The position numbers and the translations under genes were made by a program. Of a stretch of DNA of 64,000 nucleotides, positions 60,397 to 64,000 are shown piece by piece (the stretch's first letter is position 1; each line of letters begins with the position of its first letter). The stretch covers positions 5,595,089-5,659,088 of the forward strand of contig NZ_LT985361.1 of assembly GCF_900269665.1 (NCBI RefSeq), in the 5' to 3' direction. The DNA is from Nocardia suismassiliense. GTDB taxonomy: Bacteria; Actinomycetota; Actinomycetes; Mycobacteriales; Mycobacteriaceae. The notes under the pieces were generated by a model. It had not been told where the DNA came from and ran no database searches. It was given only the letters and a program-made list of their open reading frames with translations.

Positions 60397-62022
60397 GTGG
60401 ATGAGCACGACGCGCGCCTCCTCACCGTGATGGCGGCCAACCCCTCGGTATCCATGTGGGCGGCGGCGGGTCCCGAAGCCAACTACGCCATCCGGCTGTG
60501 GACCCGCGGTGCCGAGCGTCTGTACGGCTATTCCAGTGACGAAGCCATCGGCGAGAACTATGTCAACCTGTTGACGAACAAGCTCGAACGCGACCAGGCA
60601 ATAGCGGATCACGACAATATCGTGCGAACCGGCACGGTGCTGCGAAACCTGGTAGACGATGTCGTACTCTCCGGCTCGCAGCGATTGCTGCTCACGATTC
60701 GTTTTCCACTCTTCGACAAGTCCACGAATTCACATCTGCTCGCCGAGACCGGCATCGAGGTGACCGACGTTTCCCTCGAGGACGCGGTGTGGCTCACCAG
60801 GACACGCGAAGAAGCGATCCATATCAGCGAAAGCGCGGCGCGAGAGGATCTCTCGGAGCAACTGCGCCGGCTGGTCGGCGCACTGACGTTGTCGGGCACC
60901 GGCGAGGACGAGCGCGCCGCGCTCGCCTTGGGCGTGGAACTCGTTCGGCAAGCGATCAATGCGCAGGCCGAATCGAGTGTGTGGCTCGCAGGCCGGGGCG
61001 AGCAGTTCAGCGAAGTATTTCGGAGCACCGGCTGGCGAGTTCCGCCCGGCTTGGACATCGCCCGCGCGCTGGAGTGGTTCAGATCGAACACCAAGCCGAT
61101 CCTGCACGATTCCAGGTCCCGTCCACACCGGCTGCTCAAACAGCTCTTCGACACCCACCAAGGGCCGCTCGACACGGTGGGCATGATTCCGCTGCACGCC
61201 GAAGGGGTATTCCTGGGATTGCATTTGATCCGGGTGCCTGCCCCGCACACGTTCACCCAACTCGAGCGCGATGCGCTTCCCGTCCTGTCGTCGGCCGTGC
61301 TGGCGAGCGCACGACTCGCCGCCGAAGTTCGCAGGCGGCGAGAGGAAGCTGCCGAGTCGCGGGCCGAGGCGACCAGATTACGACTCAACGGCGACTTCGC
61401 CCATCGAATACGCAAAGCGGTGGACCCGATCCTGCGTGACGTGCATGCGATACGCGAGGAACTAGAGCTGCGCGGCGTGAAATTGGATGGCGAACTCGAG
61501 CAGTGGATCGACGACATCACCGAAGGCTGCACCGAATTGGCCCGCGCGCCTGCCGAACTTCATCGCGCCCAGAAGGTAGCCCGCATCAGTGTGCGCGGCG
61601 TGCTGACGGCACTGCGCAATCGGCTCGGTCTGGAGTTTCCGGACAGCGTCATCGAACTCGATCTCGATGACATAGCCGGCGTGCTCGTCCGTGGCGTCAA
61701 GGGCGATGTCACGGCACTGTTCGAGAACCTGCTCTACAACGCCATCGAGGCAATGGACTGCAAGGGGCGCGTAACGGTGAGTGCGACGGTATCCGGCAGG
61801 TCCGTCTCCATCGCCGTGTCGGACGAAGGCCCCGGAATCAAACCCGAGGATGTCGCCGGTGTATTCCAACTAGGGTTTTCGAAGAAAGGCGAAGGTCGTG
61901 GCCTCGGCTTGGCCCGAGCACGAGAAATTGTTACAGACCTGGGCGGCCAGATCACCGTTGACGTCGAACGCGCGCCCGGCGCCACTCTTCTGGTTGTTCT
62001 GCCTATCTGCAGGAGGGCGTAG
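60397..62022 (+). CDS. PAS/GAF sensor histidine kinase
   Basis: 541-residue soluble sensor kinase. A PAS domain occupies about residues 10-130 (YAIRLWTRGAERLYGYSSDEAIGENYVNLL), a GAF-like domain about 160-310, and a helical DHp-type segment has a probable phospho-acceptor His336 in GDFAHRIRKAVDPI. The HATPase domain has N-box LLYNAIEAMD, G1 DEGPGIK and G2 GEGRGLGLARA. No membrane helix, so the signal is intracellular. It ends flush with the receiver gene (stop TAG then ATG), which is clearly its partner. Confidence 0.88.
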   Translation: MDEHDARLLTVMAANPSVSMWAAAGPEANYAIRLWTRGAERLYGYSSDEAIGENYVNLLTNKLERDQAIADHDNIVRTGTVLRNLVDDVVLSGSQRLLLTIRFPLFDKSTNSHLLAETGIEVTDVSLEDAVWLTRTREEAIHISESAAREDLSEQLRRLVGALTLSGTGEDERAALALGVELVRQAINAQAESSVWLAGRGEQFSEVFRSTGWRVPPGLDIARALEWFRSNTKPILHDSRSRPHRLLKQLFDTHQGPLDTVGMIPLHAEGVFLGLHLIRVPAPHTFTQLERDALPVLSSAVLASARLAAEVRRRREEAAESRAEATRLRLNGDFAHRIRKAVDPILRDVHAIREELELRGVKLDGELEQWIDDITEGCTELARAPAELHRAQKVARISVRGVLTALRNRLGLEFPDSVIELDLDDIAGVLVRGVKGDVTALFENLLYNAIEAMDCKGRVTVSATVSGRSVSIAVSDEGPGIKPEDVAGVFQLGFSKKGEGRGLGLARAREIVTDLGGQITVDVERAPGATLLVVLPICRRA

Positions 62023-62712
62023 ATGGCGATCGTATTGTTACTCGAGGACAATCTCAAATTTGCTCGGGCGGTGCAGCGCGTACTCCGTGGCCACGAGGTA
62101 CGACACGTGACCAGGGTCGATGCCGCGATCGATGAGCTGCAACATCCCGAGGTGGACTGTGCGCTGATCGATCTCAACCTCACCGACGAGGACGACTACT
62201 CCGGTTACGAAGTCTTGTCCTACATTCTTCGTAACAGGCCCGATTTGCCACGCGCTGTAGTGACGGGGTCTCGCTTGAAAGGCGCGATCGCCAAAAATAT
62301 CCTGCTCCGGTACGGCGTCGGCGACATTGTGATCAAAGGCGATGTCGACCGGGAGGGCTACGGGACCACCGATCTGATCGATACGGTGAGCGACCTGCTC
62401 GCCGGATCGGATCGGCAACGCCGGGAAATGGCCCGAAACGAGGTCACGTCCATTTCGCTCGCCGCGCAGACCGAATTACGCCGTCGCATCAATGGACTGC
62501 AGCAACTCTCGGAACAACTCCGTAGCGGTAGCGGCACCAAGCGCCGCGACCCGACGGCGAACAGCCGCACCGCATTGACCCGGCGAGCCGAGAAACTGAT
62601 CGAACTGGAGGCGGCGGCGAAGGCCAGGTGCGACGTGGTGGCGCTGGGCGAGCTGGCGCGTGAAGTGGAATTGTTCGAGGCGGAATCGGCGAGGGTGCTG
62701 GATGATTCGTAA
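62023..62712 (+). CDS. Response regulator receiver protein without DNA-binding domain
   Basis: 229-residue protein. Residues 1-125 are a receiver domain: acidic pocket LLEDN, phospho-acceptor Asp50 in LIDLNL, Lys105 in VIKGD. The C-terminal 100 residues are a charged coiled-coil (LAAQTELRRRINGLQQLSEQL, TRRAEKLIELEAAAKA) instead of a HTH output. It would pass the signal by protein contact, perhaps to the membrane protein encoded next. The start directly follows the kinase stop. Confidence 0.85.
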   Translation: MAIVLLLEDNLKFARAVQRVLRGHEVRHVTRVDAAIDELQHPEVDCALIDLNLTDEDDYSGYEVLSYILRNRPDLPRAVVTGSRLKGAIAKNILLRYGVGDIVIKGDVDREGYGTTDLIDTVSDLLAGSDRQRREMARNEVTSISLAAQTELRRRINGLQQLSEQLRSGSGTKRRDPTANSRTALTRRAEKLIELEAAAKARCDVVALGELAREVELFEAESARVLDDS

Positions 62713-63076
62713 GATCAGCGCCAGCCTCGGCTCGGTCCACCCGGGCGCCTTCTACCTGGCCAGTGCCGTGGTGCTGTCATTGGCGGCGAATGCGTTCACC
62801 GAGGCCTACGGATCGGTTCCCGCTCCGCCGAATCAGCGATCGCTGGCGCTGTGCGCGCTCGCGGCATTCGTGTCGGCGGTGGCGTTGTCGACGTTGGGCT
62901 GGCGAATCGAGACCATCAGATCCTTGGCCATCGAGCGCGCCGCGGATGTCGGTCTACCAGCGCGACATCTCATCGGCGAAGCGACGAAAGCATTCTTCGT
63001 CGAAGTATTCGTGAAACTGACGATCGGAGTGGTGACCGCGGTGCTTTCGGTCGTTTTCATGCTTGCTCGATGGTAG
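62702..63076 (+). CDS. Small three-helix membrane protein, 124 aa
   Basis: Predicted membrane protein with helices at about residues 17-32 (AFYLASAVVLSLAANA), 48-65 (LALCALAAFVSAVALSTL) and 103-121 (KLTIGVVTAVLSVVFMLAR). A cytoplasmic stretch between the second and third (ETIRSLAIERAADVGLPARH) could contact the receiver coiled-coil. ATG 62702 overlaps the receiver stop by 11 bases. No family recognised. Last gene of the operon. Confidence 0.65.
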   Translation: MIRKISASLGSVHPGAFYLASAVVLSLAANAFTEAYGSVPAPPNQRSLALCALAAFVSAVALSTLGWRIETIRSLAIERAADVGLPARHLIGEATKAFFVEVFVKLTIGVVTAVLSVVFMLARW

Positions 63077-63399
63077 GAGACTCTCGCAAACACCCAGCGT
63101 CATTTGCGTTTTCGCGGCGGCGGCCGGCCGCGCGTCTTGCCCGAGCAGCTCCCCGATGCGGGCTCGTGCCGTGCACGCACCGAGCACACCTGCCGCCGCG
63201 CGCCCTGGCGACGACCGCCGGCGGCCGCGTTCATTCCCTCGCGACGTTCGGACATGCGCGCACTTCACATTCAATGTGCGCAGCCACCCGAACTAACTTC
63301 ACTAAACTATAATTACCTCTTGAAGAGCCGCCGACCCGGCAGTAAAGTAGGGATAGTAGAGGTCCGCACACTGGCAGACTGGATGAGATAGGGAATCCC
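63077..63399. other. Gap between the sensor operon and the EF-hand gene
   Basis: 323 bases without a convincing gene; open frames are Arg-rich shadows. The right end is AT-rich and contains the candidate promoter at 63308-63313. Confidence 0.45.
63308..63313 (+). promoter_or_regulatory. Candidate -10 element (TATAAT) of the EF-hand gene
   Basis: A perfect TATAAT hexamer in an AT-rich stretch (ACTAAACTATAATTACC) about 87 bases before the EF-hand start codon. No matching -35 was found at 16-18 bases. Confidence 0.4.
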
Positions 63400-63933
63400 A
63401 TGGTCACGAAAGCCCAGCAGCAGAAATTCGCGAAGCACTTCGAGCGCTACGATGCCGATAGAGACGGCAAGATCGATCAGTCGGACATCGACGCGTTGAT
63501 CAACAGGTGGTGCGACGCATTCCACATTCCGCCCGGCTCCGACAAATGGCGGAGCACCATCAAGCGAGCCAACCGACTGTGGCAAGACCTGCAGGGCCAC
63601 GCGGATGCCAACGGCGACAAGGTAATCAACACCGAGGAATGGATCGCCGCACACGAAGATCCCCGTTTCGTCGACGAGGTCGCGATTCCACTGGCTCAGC
63701 TCACCTTCGAACTCGGCGATGTCGACGGTGACGGCAATGTGTCATTGAGCGAGTGGATGACCTTGCAGTCGATCTCCGGTGTCAGCCAGGTCGACGCGTT
63801 GAAGATGTTTCAAGCGCTCGACGGCGACGGCGACGGGTACATCACTACCGACGAGCACGACGCGGCGCTTCGTGAATTCTTCGGCAGCGATAATCTCCAA
63901 GCCGCAGGGGCTCAATTGGCAGGCCATCTGTAA
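63400..63933 (+). CDS. Four-EF-hand calcium-binding protein (calerythrin-like)
   Basis: 177-residue soluble EF-hand protein resembling calerythrin/CalD of actinomycetes. Four loops: residues 18-29 (DADRDGKIDQSD), 69-80 (DANGDKVINTEE, with Lys in place of the usual Gly at position 6), 107-118 (DVDGDGNVSLSE) and 141-152 (DGDGDGYITTDE). Loops 3 and 4 are canonical, loop 2 probably weakened. It likely buffers or senses Ca2+ inside the cell. The start at 63400 is the first ATG after a GGGAATCCC stretch, and an AT-rich promoter-like segment precedes it. Confidence 0.9.
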   Translation: MVTKAQQQKFAKHFERYDADRDGKIDQSDIDALINRWCDAFHIPPGSDKWRSTIKRANRLWQDLQGHADANGDKVINTEEWIAAHEDPRFVDEVAIPLAQLTFELGDVDGDGNVSLSEWMTLQSISGVSQVDALKMFQALDGDGDGYITTDEHDAALREFFGSDNLQAAGAQLAGHL

Positions 63934-64000
63934 GAGGTCGCACCGGCCAGGAGATCCGAGACCTGCACGGGGGTTGTCGTCCCGTCATGACGTCGGCCCC

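Overview
This looks like a chromosomal segment from a mycolic-acid actinomycete, most likely Nocardia. The DNA is GC-rich with strong third-position G/C. Gene families typical of that group are present: an MTB12-like lipoprotein, a Ddn-like deazaflavin oxidoreductase, type VII secretion substrates, an ECF41/SigJ-type sigma factor and an IdeR-type iron box. The genus is inferred; no rRNA or other marker is present.

Layout. 1-5.5 kb: the 3' part of a Baeyer-Villiger-type flavin monooxygenase, then a four-gene ferric-siderophore ABC importer (lipoprotein, ATPase, two FecCD permeases) behind an iron box. 5.8-9 kb: small secreted proteins, a class-2 lipase and one decayed fragment. 9.2-14.7 kb: a sigma factor, its unknown translationally coupled partner, an MTB12-like lipoprotein, and a 1150-residue protein joining a Lon-like domain, one membrane helix and WD40 repeats. 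14.9-22 kb: scattered enzymes (PhoX-like, VOC, GNAT, histidine phosphatase, Ddn-like, SnoaL-like) and an ECF41 sigma factor divergent from an FMN reductase. 22-26.8 kb: an accessory patch with a VOC pseudogene, a divergent CoaD paralogue, a four-gene type VII secretion substrate cassette and a frameshifted alpha/beta-hydrolase. 27-36.9 kb: a secreted CAP protein, a probable catabolic operon (acyl-CoA dehydrogenase-like flavoenzyme, UPF0261, TIM-barrel, cupin), an MFS transporter and an AraC regulator.

37.4-47.8 kb is the highlight: an intact minimal enediyne cassette in the canonical order E3-E4-E5-PKSE-E10. It is followed by an HxlR regulator and, at 48.9-53.2 kb, a tightly coupled sulfur and methyl-transfer operon (SufS-like cysteine desulfurase, SAM methyltransferase, PLP gamma-lyase/synthase, homocysteine methyltransferase). 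Next come an HDxxGH protein, a beta-propeller, an ABC1/UbiB kinase and an adenosine deaminase-like enzyme. Together these suggest an enediyne locus with sulfur handling, by analogy with the thiol or polysulfide triggers of calicheamicin-type compounds; that link is inference. 57.3-63.1 kb is an unusual operon coupling a class-V aminotransferase, a solute-binding protein without a signal peptide, a PAS/GAF histidine kinase, a receiver protein and a three-helix membrane protein. A four-EF-hand calcium protein ends the window.

One sequence-quality problem stands out. The AraC gene at 36.1-36.9 kb contains an exact copy of the Illumina P7 adapter next to a homopolymer, so about six residues of that protein are almost certainly artefactual.
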